Positions 36,938 to 45,306 of a stretch of DNA of 64,000 nt are shown here, one piece after another. The DNA is from Diospyros lotus (taxonomy: Eukaryota; Streptophyta; Magnoliopsida; Ericales; Ebenaceae). Position numbers and translations under genes: made by a program. The stretch covers positions 16,378,616 through 16,442,615 of the forward strand of contig NC_068338.1 in the NCBI RefSeq assembly GCF_014633365.1, read 5' to 3'. Position 1 is the first letter of the stretch, and every line of letters begins with the position of its first letter. Under the pieces are notes generated by a model. That model saw only the letters and a list, made by a program, of their open reading frames with translations. It was not told the DNA's origin and searched no databases.

Positions 36938-39900
36938 AGAAACAAACAGCCCTATTCCAAGCTACAAAAAGGTCCTAACAGATCTAAGCAGTACGCAAAA
37001 ACTGATATACCAGTATCCACAACTCTCATCACTCAAACACCCAAAGGAAATCCCTCATGAGCTTATCAATCCCTCTTACAACAGAGGTATTGACACTAAA
37101 AAAGATACAATTAATAGGAACTAGTGGAAATGAGAAGATTCTGTCCTAATTCAGCAATCTTCTCCACCGAAAATTGCTGCCTTAAATCCAGTTACCTTCC
37201 CCGTTCATATTAGGAAATGTGTTTTAGTCAAGCTATAGGATTCCCTAGTGTAGCTGTTACCTATTTCAGAGGTAGATTAGTTCTTTCCTCCCTGATATCA
37301 GTAATTTCCTATTCTAAATAGGTAACTGCCATATCAAAGAGATGTTTGTATTTTTTGTATATATGTTAGTTTTCTGCTGTAAAGCTAGTAAGAAAATTTA
37401 GTTTGTTGCATAGCAACAGAAAACAGTTATTGGCAACCTTTTTTAAGAATGTCTGTTGTCTGATATTCTGATGGCAAATATCTGACATCAACTTTTTCTT
37501 GCACAAAGTGAATTTCAATCTCAAAGCATTTGGTCAGTGAATGAAAAACTGGGTTTTCAGCCATACTCTTGGCAGCTGTATTGTCACACCAAAGAATAGG
37601 TGATCTAGAAACCGTGTACCCTAGCTCAGAAAATAAAGACTTTAACCATAACACCTCTGTACCTCCTTCGGCCAAAGCTCTGTATTCTGACTCTCATACC
37701 GATCGCACAACAGCTGATTGCTTTCCAGAGCTCCAAATTATCAGATTACCACCCAAATAAACACAAATACAACTAGTAGATTTTCTGTTAACCTTACAAC
37801 CAGCATGATCAACATTAGTGAAGACTTGGAGATCTAGATTAGAAGAAGGGGTAAACAAAAGGCCCATACCAAAAGTGTCGTTAAGATATCTTGGGAGTTT
37901 TACAAGCAAGCCAATGTTGTTGTTTAGGAGCTACATGAAATTGGCTTAACTTGTTAGCTGTAAAGACAACATCAGGTCTAGTACATTTAAGTTATTGATG
38001 TGAGCCAATCAGTTTTCAATACAAAGAAGCATTAGGAAATGGATCCCCTTCATCTGTAAGTTGTGTGCCTACTGTAATAGGAGTTGGAATAGGCTTACAA
38101 TCAGTCATACCAGCTTTGATTAAAAATCTGCAGTATACTACTAAGATATATACCATTAGAGTTTCTGTAAGCTTGAAACCAAAGAAAACATCTCACTAAA
38201 CCAATAGTCTTTAGAGCAAAAAGTGTATCAAGGTCATGAATAAAAGTCTAATAAATTTGAATCTAGCCATTAACAAGAACATCATCAACATATACCAAGA
38301 CAAATAAGACTGTTGACTGCATTTTCTTGGTAAAAAGAGATGACTGCATTATGAAATCCCCAAGCTGTGATCATTTTTAAGTTTGTTATAACAGGCCCTA
38401 ATTGCTTGTTTGAGACTGTAAAGAGACTTCTTGACTTTATGTACATAAGGACATTTAAAATATTCAAAACCTTCAGTTGATGCATCCAGACCTCTTCCTC
38501 TAAGTCACAATTGAGAAAGGCATTATTCCCATCAATTTGTTGAATATCCCAACCAAACATAACAGCCAAAGAGAGTAAAACTCTAATTGTGGGTGTTTTA
38601 ACAACTAGAATGAAAGTCACAAAGAAATCAATCTCAGGTGTTAGATGAAAACCTTTGGCTACCAAACGAGCTTTATACTTAACAACTGAACCATTTGGTT
38701 TGTATTTTCACTCTAAAAACCCATTTACAACCAATTAAATTCATATTTAAAGTGTAAGGCACAAGCTCCATTGTTACTCTGCGGTGCTGTAAATTCTTCT
38801 TGTTTTGCCTGTAGCCACTTAGAATCTAATAAAGCTTCTTTAATTAAGCAAGGTTCCAACTCATGTACAAAGGCACTTGGTAAATGATGAGAAGAAGTGA
38901 GAACTTTAGGTGAATCTGAATCTTTCTGATCCTCAGAAATCAGAGAAGAAGCAGGAGCTGTAGCAGAAGTGAAATAACAGGAAATACCAGGATAAGCAGA
39001 AGAAAGGAGCTTACTCTTTGACCTGCTAATCATAGGATGAGTAGGAATAGGAAGAGATTTAGGTTTGGACTTAGAATTAGAAATGGGCCTAATAGGAATA
39101 GGTGCAGCCTTAACAGCAGCTGCAACTTGATGAAGTAGGTTGACAAGGAGAAGATACAGGAGGTCGTGCCAATGAGGTTATAGAAGCATGAAAGAAAGAT
39201 TGAATATGAGTAATAGGTAAGCTAGAAACTGAATGTTGATGAATGGGAGAACATGAAAAGGCTCTTATAAGGGAATTGCAACAAATTAAGAGGACATGTA
39301 TGGAAATATAGACCTTTCTTGAAGGATGTAAACACTTGTAACCAAGCATGCATTTGGCTATATCTAATGAAAATACATTTGGAAGAATGGAAATCAAATT
39401 TACGATAACTATAGCGTCTAACATAGGGCAAGCAGGAACAACCAAAGGGTTGAAGAAAGGAGTAATCAGGTTTCTTGTGATAGAGCAGCTCAAAATCTCA
39501 GAGCTGAAGATAGTAGAAGAGTCATAAGAAAAACTGAAATTTGGAAAGCTTCATCTATTATGGTCTCCTTATTTGAAGCCAAACCATAGAGACTACGAAG
39601 GAGCTTTCCGAAAGGCCACCACCTATCAAAAATTCACCCTATTGTCACGGCTCTCCCATGAATTTGGAATGTTCCTAGCCCGGAATGGATTAGGAGATGG
39701 TTTCGATCAAAACAAAACATAACAGAGCGAGGGAGAAAGAAAGTGAGAGAAGAAAGAGAGAATGAGAAAAGCAATAGAAGGAAGTAGTAGATTCTGATAT
39801 TCAATTCAATGATGATTTCCCCAGCATAGCTTAGGAGAATATATATACAACTGGTAGGTGTAGGTGCTGCCACAGCAGATCCCTTCCCCATTTGGTTATA

Positions 39901-42900
39901 ACCACCTTTTGTCCTATTCTACCCCCTCCATGTGGGGAATCTTACAGCCTTACTAGCTAATACTAATAGTGGAGTTACAGCAGTAAAAAGAACAAAATTA
40001 CAGCAATAAAGGAATTACATCAGTAAATGAAAAAATTAAAAATCTTGCTACTCGAATTAGCTGTCCACATGAGCCTTCCGTGACACCTATCTACTCCCCA
40101 ACCTTAAAAGAATGAATTAACTAAGGTAATCCAAACTCTCATGATAGACTTCCATAGGCCAAACCCATCATGGGACAAGATTGCAAAAGACCTCCAACCC
40201 CACCGATGCAAAATCAAGTGATTAGATAGAGTTGACCCCAACAGCACCCACACTTGTCAACAATCATTCTCCTCCATAGACAATTTTATTGTACCACAAA
40301 CCTCCACAACCACTTCCCAAAAATAGCCTTTATTAAACAGCCTAAACTTTTAATCCTTAATCCAACCCCACTTCTAGGAATACACACCTCCCCCCATTAA
40401 ACAAGGTGACACTTAAACCCATTACCCAAACCTCCTGCAACAACCCTTCCAAAACACTTGTTATGGAAGTTTAAAAGTTTGTGAACTAGTTGGAGTTAAT
40501 GGAGGAAGTAGTTCCACAGGCATGATTTGAACATATGGCTGCATGGGACTCAGACTAATGTGTGCATCTCCGAGCATTGCACAATGCATGAGAAAGTTCT
40601 AACAACTTGAAAAATGGTGAGTGTTGTTAAGTGGTGGGGGTGTTTATAAAAGGAACACGGGAGGTCTATGCACAACACTCCATCACAACACAAGGAACAC
40701 AGGAGGTCTATGCACAGCACTCCATCACATTGTGTTGTGGCTAGAGATACGAGTTTTGATCGGAATACTTTTTTATGTCCTAGGTGTTACAGTGGGGGTG
40801 ATTGAGGCTTTGCACAACTAGGGATGTTAGAACTGGTGAGAGGAGACGGAAGGTGTGACTTATTGCTTCTTTTTGTTTGTGGTGGCTGATATGGTTGGGA
40901 GTAGGGAGAAAAAAGAACTATGGTATCAAGTAATTATCTAAAAGAATAATGTATAAAAGCAAGTTATTTGTAAATAGAAATATGTTACATTTCGTAAACA
41001 ACATCTCGATTCTTTTTTGGGGCACAACACAAAGCACCAACTATACTTTTTGCAGAATGGCAGAGACAACAGGAAATGCAATGCACTAGAGAATCTGCAA
41101 CTGAATTATCATATCCCATATATATGAGTGGTGAAAAAGCAAAAGAAACACACAATAAAGGAAAATGAAAGCTAACAGGAAACATATAATCTTTTCAGAC
41201 TAGGAGGCCTACCTGGTGAAAGCTGATCAGTTCTCTCTGTTGTTAATACTCGAACAGCAAGTGCCTGGTCAATATCTGCAATCTAGCATGAGAAACTGCA
41301 TCTTATCAGCCATTGGTTTCATAAAGTACATCATCTTCTATACTAATAATTAATCAACAGACATTTTCAAAATAAATATGTGCATACCCATCCCAGATGT
41401 TGCAGGACTAAATCTTGATCAGATGACTTCTCAAGTATTTTTGATGCCTCAATTGCAGCAATCTCCTTACCAGAGATGACATTAGTGGAAGAATGCTGTG
41501 AGTCCATTTCCCCTTTAGGATCCTTCCAGTGGCCAGATGAGTAATTTCTTGCCAAGATACGCCATATAGCAAGAGCCTTAGAGCTCATTCCTTTACTTGC
41601 ATACAGGAAGGCAAGCGTCCGTAAATGGCCAGAGTCATTCAACAAAGTTTCTAACTCCTCCTGCACTGCCCATTGAAGTTGTATGGTCATCCTCAAGCAG
41701 GCTTCTGACTGGCCCCCCGCTTTGAAATACAATGGAATACTAACATTCCACTTTTACAAACAACTGCACATAGTGCATTGTATTGAGGCCTATATATATA
41801 CTTGATCTTATAACCTAAGCAAGCACATGAGGCAATATTTTCTACCCCAGAGAAGCATACATGGCTATAACAGAAGGATGGCCAACGAGTTCACATCATA
41901 GCCACTGAGACCCACTAGAGCTGTTTACACTGAAAATGATGCTCTTGATGGATGCAACTTAAACAGTGATTAATGTGGACATTACCATTTTCTTCCCCAG
42001 GACAAAGTGATAGGCAATCTGAACAAATACAACTCATATCTTCAATGAGTTCAACTAGCTCATCACTAATTATTATGTTTCTCATGCAATAGTAGGATAC
42101 ATTAACTTCACATTTTCAATAATTAAGAATTTTATCAGATATTATTCCCTTATTTTTTATTTTCATTGATTTAAAAAAACCAGCAGAATTCCTAGTGCCC
42201 AAGGCTCTCCTCTTTGTGAGGGTCGGGCGAGGGTCATTTTCAATGCAGTCTTCCCCTTACTTCTCTGCAAAGAGGCTATTTCCAGAACTCAAAACTTGTG
42301 ACTATTTAGTCACAAAGGAGCTAGCTTACCATTGCAAACAGAGCTCACCCTCTCATATATATATATATATATATATATTCATACATATAAAACTAGCAAG
42401 CCACAAAAAAATATTATAGTTCAAGCCTACGATCCAGAAAACCAGTCCCTACTACAACTTCATAAATGTTCGGGTTTGAAAATATTGCAGGGTGTAAGAT
42501 CATGGGTAAATGAAGTGACCCAGAGACTCCAAAATGCTGGCCAACGACCAGCTCTTTTGCAGGTTCTCTAAAAGGTACAATACAAACATTTGAAAAGCCA
42601 GAGGATATTGAGGTTTAGAAAGCAAAGAAGCATACATCAAAGAGAGGTGGCACTTACCACTACACAGCTGTTTTCAGAAGATGCAAGCTTCTCCATATCT
42701 TCTACACAATTTAGGGCTCTATAAAGGTACATCAGAAGAGTGTCAACTCCTTCCTTCACAGAAGGATCCAGATGTTTCTCACGAGAAATATGCAAGTACC
42801 TATAGGGAAAGAGGTAATTCAATAAAAGCTTAGCAAGACGGCCAAGGAGTTTTGGGAACAATTTAGAATGACCCAGTCTATTAAAACTTTCAAACTTACA

Positions 42901-43171
42901 AACTATTAGGTGACGTGTATTATATTCTGTGCAGCCACTTAAAGGGGAAAGAATAAGAATGAAAGAATATACACCTGATGATGTTCTTTATTCCTGATTC
43001 TAGTAAATCAGCTCTATTGGGTGGATTAAGTAGAAAATCATCATCTACTGCAGTCTCCACCCCTGCTTTTTTAAGAAAAATATCTCTTTGGATAGCCATC
43101 AATCCATCATCTACAACAGTTTCAAGGGGTACAGGAGGAGGATGCAAACCCCAGTACCTGTTTCTTGGCAC
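20576..43171 (-). CDS. VPS3: VPS3/Vps39-TRAP1 family vacuolar sorting protein, C-terminal 536 residues (5' part outside window)
   Basis: Twelve - strand exons (43171-42975, 42799-42658, 41660-41388, 41282-41213, 36218-36170, 35274-34986, 34753-34698, 34242-34174, 34092-33981, 33089-33000, 20936-20766, 20668-20576) join in frame with GT..AG introns and give 1611 coding bases including TGA. The protein shows VPRNRYWGLHPPPVP, a Vps39-domain-1 region (LLMYLYRALN, LRTLAFLYASKGM), helical repeat sequence, LHNHGESLDPLQVLE, ASDTILRMLRARLHHHRQ, and a terminal CX2C-X18-CX2C zinc-finger-like motif in the Vps39-2 domain. These match plant VPS3 (Arabidopsis At1g22860, TRAP1/Vps39 family), a CORVET tethering subunit for endosome-to-vacuole traffic. 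The family is about 1000 residues long, so the N-terminal CNH region is missing here. The true 5' boundary is unknown. Confidence 0.87.
20766..20936 (-). CDS. VPS3: VPS3 exon with first part of the zinc-finger-like motif
   Basis: 57 codons, phase 0 at both ends. Encodes IVHNLSRAMEIDASLGRLEE, HVQINEESLCDSC, KLFAMYPDDTIVCYK. It is separated from the preceding exon by a 12-kb intron full of transposable elements. Confidence 0.87.
20937..22519. other. VPS3 intron, 3' part without recognised element
   Basis: AT-rich DNA between the penultimate exon and the + strand Copia. No coding frame or repeat pair was recognised. Confidence 0.55.
22712..22724 (+). other. Primer binding site (initiator tRNA-Met type)
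   Basis: TGGTATCAGAGCC, the canonical Copia PBS, at the start of the internal region. Confidence 0.85.
23454..24236 (+). pseudogene. Copia Gag C-terminus to protease reading frame
   Basis: The longest open part of this Copia, 260 codons. It contains the CX2CX4HX4C knuckle, a linker, and the protease domain from VWIVDIGASDHM to GLYYVS. The catalytic triplet is mutated (I in place of S/T), so the protease should be inactive. It lacks its own start context and ends in a stop just before the integrase zinc finger. Confidence 0.8.
24903..26100. repeat. AT-rich tandem array, period about 365 bp
   Basis: Units begin with a CCCAAAACTTGCATTAATAA phrase at about 24906, 25267, 25649, 25828 and 25924. 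The first two are near full length (about 360 and 380 bp) and closely similar throughout, including the ATCAATCAATCAAAAATAAA and TTTATATAATATAATAATAT stretches. The later ones are internally deleted. Each unit ends in a TATA tract, then TAGGATAGTC-like sequence and an A/T run. The array interrupts the Copia integrase. Its origin is unknown. Confidence 0.75.
26408..26491. repeat. Perfect 42-bp tandem duplication
   Basis: The unit starting CAAAGTATTTTTTATC and ending CATCAGAGTT occurs at 26408-26449 and again at 26450-26491. The second copy runs into a second scrap of Copia integrase (26482-26540) that resembles 24708-24770. Confidence 0.85.
26482..26545 (+). pseudogene. Short Copia integrase scrap
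   Basis: Reads HQSSCPYNPQ-stop-NGVAERK, the conserved integrase stretch around the catalytic glutamate. The same stretch is present at 24708-24770, so the AT-rich array is flanked by two versions of it. Confidence 0.7.
27240..28163 (+). pseudogene. Orphan reading frame of an LTR element, with in-frame stops
   Basis: From ATG 27240 the frame is open for 178 codons to TAG at 27774-27776. Apart from TAG codons it continues in the same frame to about 28163. The product is hydrophilic and acidic, with a Lys/Glu-rich N-terminus (MDNQFSQRHKETSMTHELSK) and ends near RQPWYEYPR. It contains a tandem 47-codon duplication (27635-27775 and 27776-27916). I do not recognise a domain. Its position between Copia debris and an LTR with a polypurine tract suggests the internal region of an LTR retrotransposon. 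A captured host fragment is also possible. Confidence 0.45.
27635..27916 (+). repeat. 141-bp tandem duplication (two copies)
   Basis: Units start GGAGATTCCGACTGAAACTT at 27635 and 27776 and each ends in TTACAAGAATAG. They differ at about ten positions. The period equals 47 codons, so the frame is kept. Confidence 0.9.
28447..29163. mobile_element. hAT-type miniature element with perfect 8-bp target duplication
   Basis: The ends are TTGTGTTCTAAAAGGCG and CGCGTTTTAGAACATTG, inverted over TGTTCTAAAA, with the right end giving the hAT-like CAATG terminus. The 8-bp direct repeat GTAAGAGG flanks it at 28439-28446 and 29164-29171. Subterminal GC-rich motifs (GGCGACTTAGGCG, CCTAGGCGCTAAGCGCC) match a widespread plant hAT-MITE style. 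Open frames inside it are shadows. Removing it restores a continuous frame in the host retroelement. Confidence 0.88.
29164..29397 (+). mobile_element. 3' internal end of an LTR retrotransposon with polypurine tract
   Basis: Ends in AAGGAAGGGGGAATT directly before the LTR at 29398, the arrangement of a polypurine tract. Together with 28180-28446 it forms the tail of the internal region once the hAT element is removed. The polymerase genes are missing. Confidence 0.55.
29398..29818 (+). mobile_element. 3' LTR of a (probably Gypsy-type) element
   Basis: Starts TGTCATGACCC and ends GGTTCATGACA, giving inverted TGTCATGA/TCATGACA ends. A TATATAA box occurs near 29560, followed by a pyrimidine-rich leader. 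A polypurine tract adjoins its left end and no matching 5-bp duplication flanks it, so it is the 3' LTR of a truncated + strand element. Its right end abuts the interrupted integrase of the - strand Copia. Superfamily is a guess from the TGTCATGAC start. Confidence 0.6.
29810..30870 (-). pseudogene. Copia protease and integrase N-terminal part
   Basis: Open from the zinc knuckle through protease to the start of the integrase core. The protease signature reads GHSGATNH instead of DSGATNH, so the catalytic aspartate is gone. Integrase zinc-binding H-H-C-C residues (HWHDRLGHP..CDFCKIGK) are present. The frame is cut off at the abutting LTR; the last residues are read from foreign sequence. Confidence 0.82.
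29819..32050 (-). mobile_element. Copia retrotransposon, 5' half: LTR, gag, protease, integrase start
   Basis: On the - strand: LTR 32050-31762 (ends TG..CA), PBS TGGTATAAGAGCC (31761-31749), then Gag from about 31736 (MASNHTLSAPPRSS), the UBN2-type Gag core (31559-30900), a CCHC-like knuckle (CGKPGYFMDRCYH), protease region with WFGHSGATNH (catalytic Asp replaced by His), GAG-pre-integrase (HDRLGHPS) and the first integrase segment (YSDLWGPAPVMSIEGFRYYI). It stops at 29819 where the + strand LTR abuts. It is the same family as the Copia at 50442-55511. Gag and protease are in different frames and stops interrupt both. Confidence 0.85.
30708..31559 (-). pseudogene. Copia Gag (UBN2 domain)
   Basis: A 283-codon open stretch with LLGWLFSTIDKEVLALV, KSFQLKQQLRSIKK, DYILKIKMIGHALVAIGEPL and AILNGLDQEYKTVVSLI, the classic Copia Gag layout. 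The true Gag start lies about 60 codons upstream across in-frame stops. A frameshift near 30890 moves the zinc knuckle into the next frame. Confidence 0.85.
32051..32999. other. VPS3 intron; possible leader and LTR of another LTR element
   Basis: GGCCTTGATACCA at 32409-32421 reads TGGTATCAAGGCC on the - strand, a PBS-like sequence directly followed (rightward) by a TG-starting AT-rich stretch. This suggests the 5' LTR and leader of another - strand element that the neighbouring Copia inserted into. No coding domain supports it. Confidence 0.3.
33000..33089 (-). CDS. VPS3: VPS3 exon
   Basis: 30 codons, phase 0 at both ends: RLSPDMPLELASDTILRMLR then ARLHHHRQGQ. The CAA|GTATGT donor opens the 12,063-bp intron. 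Confidence 0.87.
33981..34092 (-). CDS. VPS3: VPS3 exon
   Basis: Encodes LLEMYLDPNNGKEPMF and LLHNHGESLDPLQVLE, among the best conserved stretches of the family. It starts with the third base of a split Gln codon. Confidence 0.88.
34174..34242 (-). CDS. VPS3: VPS3 exon
   Basis: 69 bases encoding KLEDSEAAEQYCAEIGRPDA. It ends within a Gln codon at ATGCA|GTTAGT, which the next exon completes. Confidence 0.86.
34475..34592 (-). mobile_element. Fragment of a tRNA-derived SINE (Au-like)
   Basis: GGGCAGCCCTAGTGCACAAG, then GGGTCGGGGGAGGGTCAT and CAATCTTACC, resemble the 3' half of a common plant SINE read in reverse, with the A-rich stretch at its left reading as a T-run on the sense strand. Related pieces lie at 42180 and 63395. 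In VPS3 intron. Confidence 0.55.
34698..34753 (-). CDS. VPS3: VPS3 exon
   Basis: 56 bases encoding AILYKKLGQETLVLQIFA, flanked by a CACAG|G acceptor and ATT|GTAAGT donor. The short length and phases (0 in, 2 out) fit both neighbours exactly. Confidence 0.86.
34986..35274 (-). CDS. VPS3: VPS3 exon
   Basis: The longest exon in the window (289 bases). Encodes YLQWLIENQDSEDTQFHTAY, ALLLARSAIQ, LIRERLQIFLQSSDLYDPED and LIEGSELWLEK. The acidic, serine-rich middle (residues 33-55 of the exon) is probably a disordered loop. Confidence 0.88.
35352..35652 (-). mobile_element. SMART/TRIM-like miniature LTR retrotransposon (301 bp)
   Basis: Two direct repeats of about 92 bp, 35352-35443 and 35560-35652, both run TGTTGAATTGTTAAC..TTTTACTCTC(A/G)(A/G)CA. 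Next to the right copy CTTGTACCA (35551-35559) reads TGGTACAAG on the - strand, a PBS-like start of the initiator Met tRNA complement. Next to the left copy CACCCCTTTATG reads CATAAAGGGGTG, a polypurine tract. The whole therefore has the layout LTR-PBS-spacer-PPT-LTR on the - strand within only 301 bp and no coding capacity. It lies in a VPS3 intron, 77 bp upstream of an exon in genomic order. Confidence 0.8.
36170..36218 (-). CDS. VPS3: VPS3 exon (49 bases)
   Basis: Encodes (D)EVIAAIDPKKVEILQ(R), with split codons at both ends that join perfectly with the exon ending at 41213 and the exon starting at 35274. Confidence 0.86.
36380..36431. repeat. GA microsatellite plus 28-G run
   Basis: (GA) repeats followed by 28 uninterrupted G (36404-36431), in a VPS3 intron. 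Open frames across it (proline- or glycine-rich) are artefacts of the repeat. Confidence 0.9.
36657..36944 (+). mobile_element. tRNA-derived SINE with 16-bp target duplication
   Basis: The body starts CCCCTCAGGGTAGCTCAAGTGG (A-box-like GGGTAGCTCAAGTGG). About 50 bases on it has a B box (GTTCGAATCC, near 36722) in a tRNA-like head. A GC-rich body follows to about 36897, and the element ends in an A-rich tail with GAAAA repeats (36898-36944). AACAGCCCTATTCCAA flanks it perfectly at 36641-36656 and 36945-36960. The perfect duplication and long tail point to a recent insertion into the VPS3 intron. The short open frames across it are not genes. Confidence 0.9.
37420..39637 (-). mobile_element. 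Copia fragment: integrase C-terminus, reverse transcriptase, RNase H
   Basis: On the - strand, from high to low coordinates: integrase C-terminal part (near 39500-39280, PYVRRYSYRKFDFHSSKCIF), a Ser/Pro-rich linker (39033-38800) with the RT start (LLDSKWLQAKQEEF), RT pieces (MVAKGFHLTPEIDF, FGWDIQQIDGNNAFLNCDLE) and RNase H (STSCICVYLGGNLIIW, AEGGTEVLWLKSLFSELGY, CDNTAAKSMAENPVFH). The frame breaks at many points. No LTR pair was identified. It is complementary in content to, but not collinear with, the 5' half at 29819-32050. Confidence 0.82.
39643..40085 (-). mobile_element. Solo LTR (443 bp) with perfect 5-bp target duplication
   Basis: Starts TGTCACGGCTC and ends CCTTCCGTGACA (inverted TGTCACGG/CCGTGACA). 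CCTAT flanks it at 39638-39642 and 40086-40090. On the - strand a TATATATA box (about 39840-39850) is followed by a TTC/TCT-rich leader, so it faces left. No PBS or partner LTR is present. It lies in a VPS3 intron at the edge of the Copia fragment. Confidence 0.85.
40091..41212. other. VPS3 intron, unassigned, with a 44-bp tandem repeat
   Basis: GGAACACGGGAGGTCTATGC (40652) and GGAACACAGGAGGTCTATGC (40696) start two tandem copies of about 44 bp with three or four differences. Otherwise nothing was recognised. Confidence 0.6.
41213..41282 (-). CDS. VPS3: VPS3 exon
   Basis: Encodes IADIDQALAVRVLTTERTDQ, then LSP and the first base of the following Asp codon. The CCAG|GTAGGC donor starts a 4,994-bp intron that holds a SINE, a Copia fragment and a solo LTR. 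Confidence 0.87.
41388..41660 (-). CDS. VPS3: VPS3 exon (Vps39-type helical repeat region)
   Basis: 91 codons, phase 0 at both ends: EELETLLNDSGHLRTLAFLY, ASKGMSSKALAIWRILARNY, a variable Gly/Ser loop, then GKEIAAIEASKILEKSSDQD and LVLQHLGW. The acceptor CAGTGCAG lies inside a longer open frame, so the exon start was set from the join with the preceding exon. Confidence 0.87.
42180..42345 (-). mobile_element. Degenerate SINE (Au-like) in VPS3 intron
   Basis: CCTAGTGCCCAAGGCTCTCC, GTGAGGGTCGGGCGAGGGTC, CTTCTCTGCAAAGAGGCTAT and CACAAAGGAGCTAGCTTACC follow, in reverse, the order of a common plant tRNA-derived SINE from 3' tail to B box and head. No target duplication was found. A TA microsatellite (42357-42379) follows. 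Confidence 0.6.
42658..42799 (-). CDS. VPS3: VPS3 exon
   Basis: Encodes YLHISREKHLDPSVKEGVDT, LLMYLYRALNCVEDMEKLAS and SENSCVV. It begins with the last base of a split Arg codon after a CTATAG acceptor. Confidence 0.87.
42975..43171 (-). CDS. VPS3: VPS3 exon, most 5' one found in the window
   Basis: Starts after an ATTTCAG acceptor with VPRNRYWGLHPPPVPLETVV and ends NPPNRADLLESGIKNII. Being an internal exon (phase 0 at its start, no ATG), it proves that coding sequence exists upstream. That sequence was not found in 43172-64000. Confidence 0.88.
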
Positions 43172-44372
43172 CTGAAATTACAAATCAAATAAAGTTGGTG
43201 TCAAAGTTCAAATTCTTTAACTGGACTTTATCGCACCTATAATGGAGTAAAAGAGGGTGCCAGGAAATAGATTAATTAGCTGATACAGTTCAGATGAAAG
43301 GAACTCAACATACTTGCATTCTCTGGTGTAAGCACACCACTTACCCTTTCAGTAAAATACCATAAAATTTCAGCCATTTTCAATTTTTAAGATATAGGCC
43401 ATTTTTGGTATAATTTATATTCAACAGCCACATGAATCACATGACTTTGTCTGACTGCTTTTGCTAACAGACATTAAATGAAAGGATATAAGGTCTTTCA
43501 GATAAAATAAGGGGGCTATTGTAGAATCTAAGAGATGGAAGCAGTCAAGTCATAGCAGGTGAGTCAAAGCAGGCATCTTATCTAGGGGTGGTAACGTGAG
43601 TTTAAGCTAATTTCCTCAATAAAGCGGTATGGAGGGGGAAAATCCCCAGTTCTGGATATGTCAAAGGAATACAGGTCCCCAGCATGTAACTAATTTCAAA
43701 CAAATTTTTATTTTATTCTATTCACATATAATCTTATTTTTCTTTCTAGAAATAGTAATTTTCCTTTAGCAAATAATTTTTTAATCTTCATATTGCTTCC
43801 CAATTCCAAATTTGTGAATATTGGTCAAATTTACTTGTCAATGTATTTTTTGCATTATTTCATTTTTTAAATTTTATTTGTAATTTGGGGTGTAGAACAT
43901 CTTTATGGGAAGGAAAAACATAGCAAGAACGCAAAGATAATTTTTAGAGATAAATTATTATTTTAAATTACTTTGAAATTTTGTATGCAAATTGAACGGG
44001 TAACAGGTATCTGATGAGCGCCTATTACCAGCTAAGAATGGGGATGGGAACTAAACCGAGAACGAGGCTCCCCATCCAAACTTGATCTACAGCCATTGCA
44101 ACGTCTATCCTAAGTATTCCGAAAAGACCAAACTCTTCATGAAAAATAAAACAATATTCAGACAAGACCCAAAGAGCTAAAGCAAATCTAAGAGAAAACA
44201 AGAAGGTTCACATAATATTGAGCTAATAGCAGCAAAAGCATGTTCCACATGAAATCAACCATCGGTGTTTGACACATTAATGCTGGTCCAATTTCAGTAA
44301 AGGTTGCTTTTGTTTTGTTTTATGGAATAATTTGAAAAAGTTTATAATAAGATGAGCAGATGGGCCATTATT

Positions 44373-44427
<55 letters not shown>

Positions 44428-45306
44428 ACACACACAACAGAATCAGGAAATTATTGCCAGTGGTGGTATGGCAGCCTTCATGAAATGCAGTAGGAGGGTG
44501 CATAGAACAGTAGAAGTAGACAGCCTCCAAACAATGAACTTCCAAGTGGCTATGCTTGACTGAGATTCTTTGACATCTATCACACAAGACATGGTAGAAA
44601 AAATAAAACTAGCGCTTCCCTCATGCAAGCATTTTTTAACTTCAACTGTAATTTTATTGTTTTATTTATTTATTGGAGGGGATGGATGGAAGGGTGCTAA
44701 AATATCAAACTGAGGGAGAATCAAAGGAACTCAAGTATTTGGTTAGATTATATCAATCCAAAGGGCTATGATAAGTTTCATGGAAGAAATTCAATAAGTA
44801 CTAAATAAAAGAACTGAAACATACTCCCAGCAATCATGACTGCAATCTACATCCCGCATATAACAAATTAGCAGAAGCATTCCACAGTCATTAATAACCA
44901 AGGCAGAGCAACCCATCAAATTTAAGCCATTCATACATTAAAGGATCCAAATTTTTGGTCTAAATAGAAACTATTTTGAGTTGTGTTGAGAAAAGGCAGG
45001 TTCAACTAAGTCAAAAAATCATTTAAAACAATAACAGGCTAGAATGAAGACTCACAACCTAACTCAAGTTAAAAATTCTTACAGTCAGTTATAATAGTGT
45101 TGAAGAAAATGGACTTGTAAAAATGCATAAACTTTTAGCATATAAAAGTTTTCAAAGCCCTAGCAACACAAATAACAACCATAAATACTTCTACAAGAAA
45201 CGGAACCCCAAAATCAAATGTGTGCTTATTAGTCACGAGATGCAGATTTACCAAGATGCTCCCCAACTAAATATAGTGATAACGAATCTCAGTGATCATA
45301 TTAGCT
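43172..45306. other. Presumed VPS3 intron, no exon recognised
   Basis: I looked on the - strand for the expected upstream VPS3 sequence (helical region and CNH domain) and found none. AT-rich with TG/GA microsatellite (44374-44425) and no other element. Confidence 0.55.
44374..44425. repeat. TG then AG dinucleotide microsatellite
   Basis: About 15 TG units run straight into about 11 AG units. Open frames across it on both strands are artefacts. Confidence 0.92.

Noticed and set aside
44360..44628. Several small frames on both strands
   Set aside because: They run through the TG/AG microsatellite and have no conserved content.
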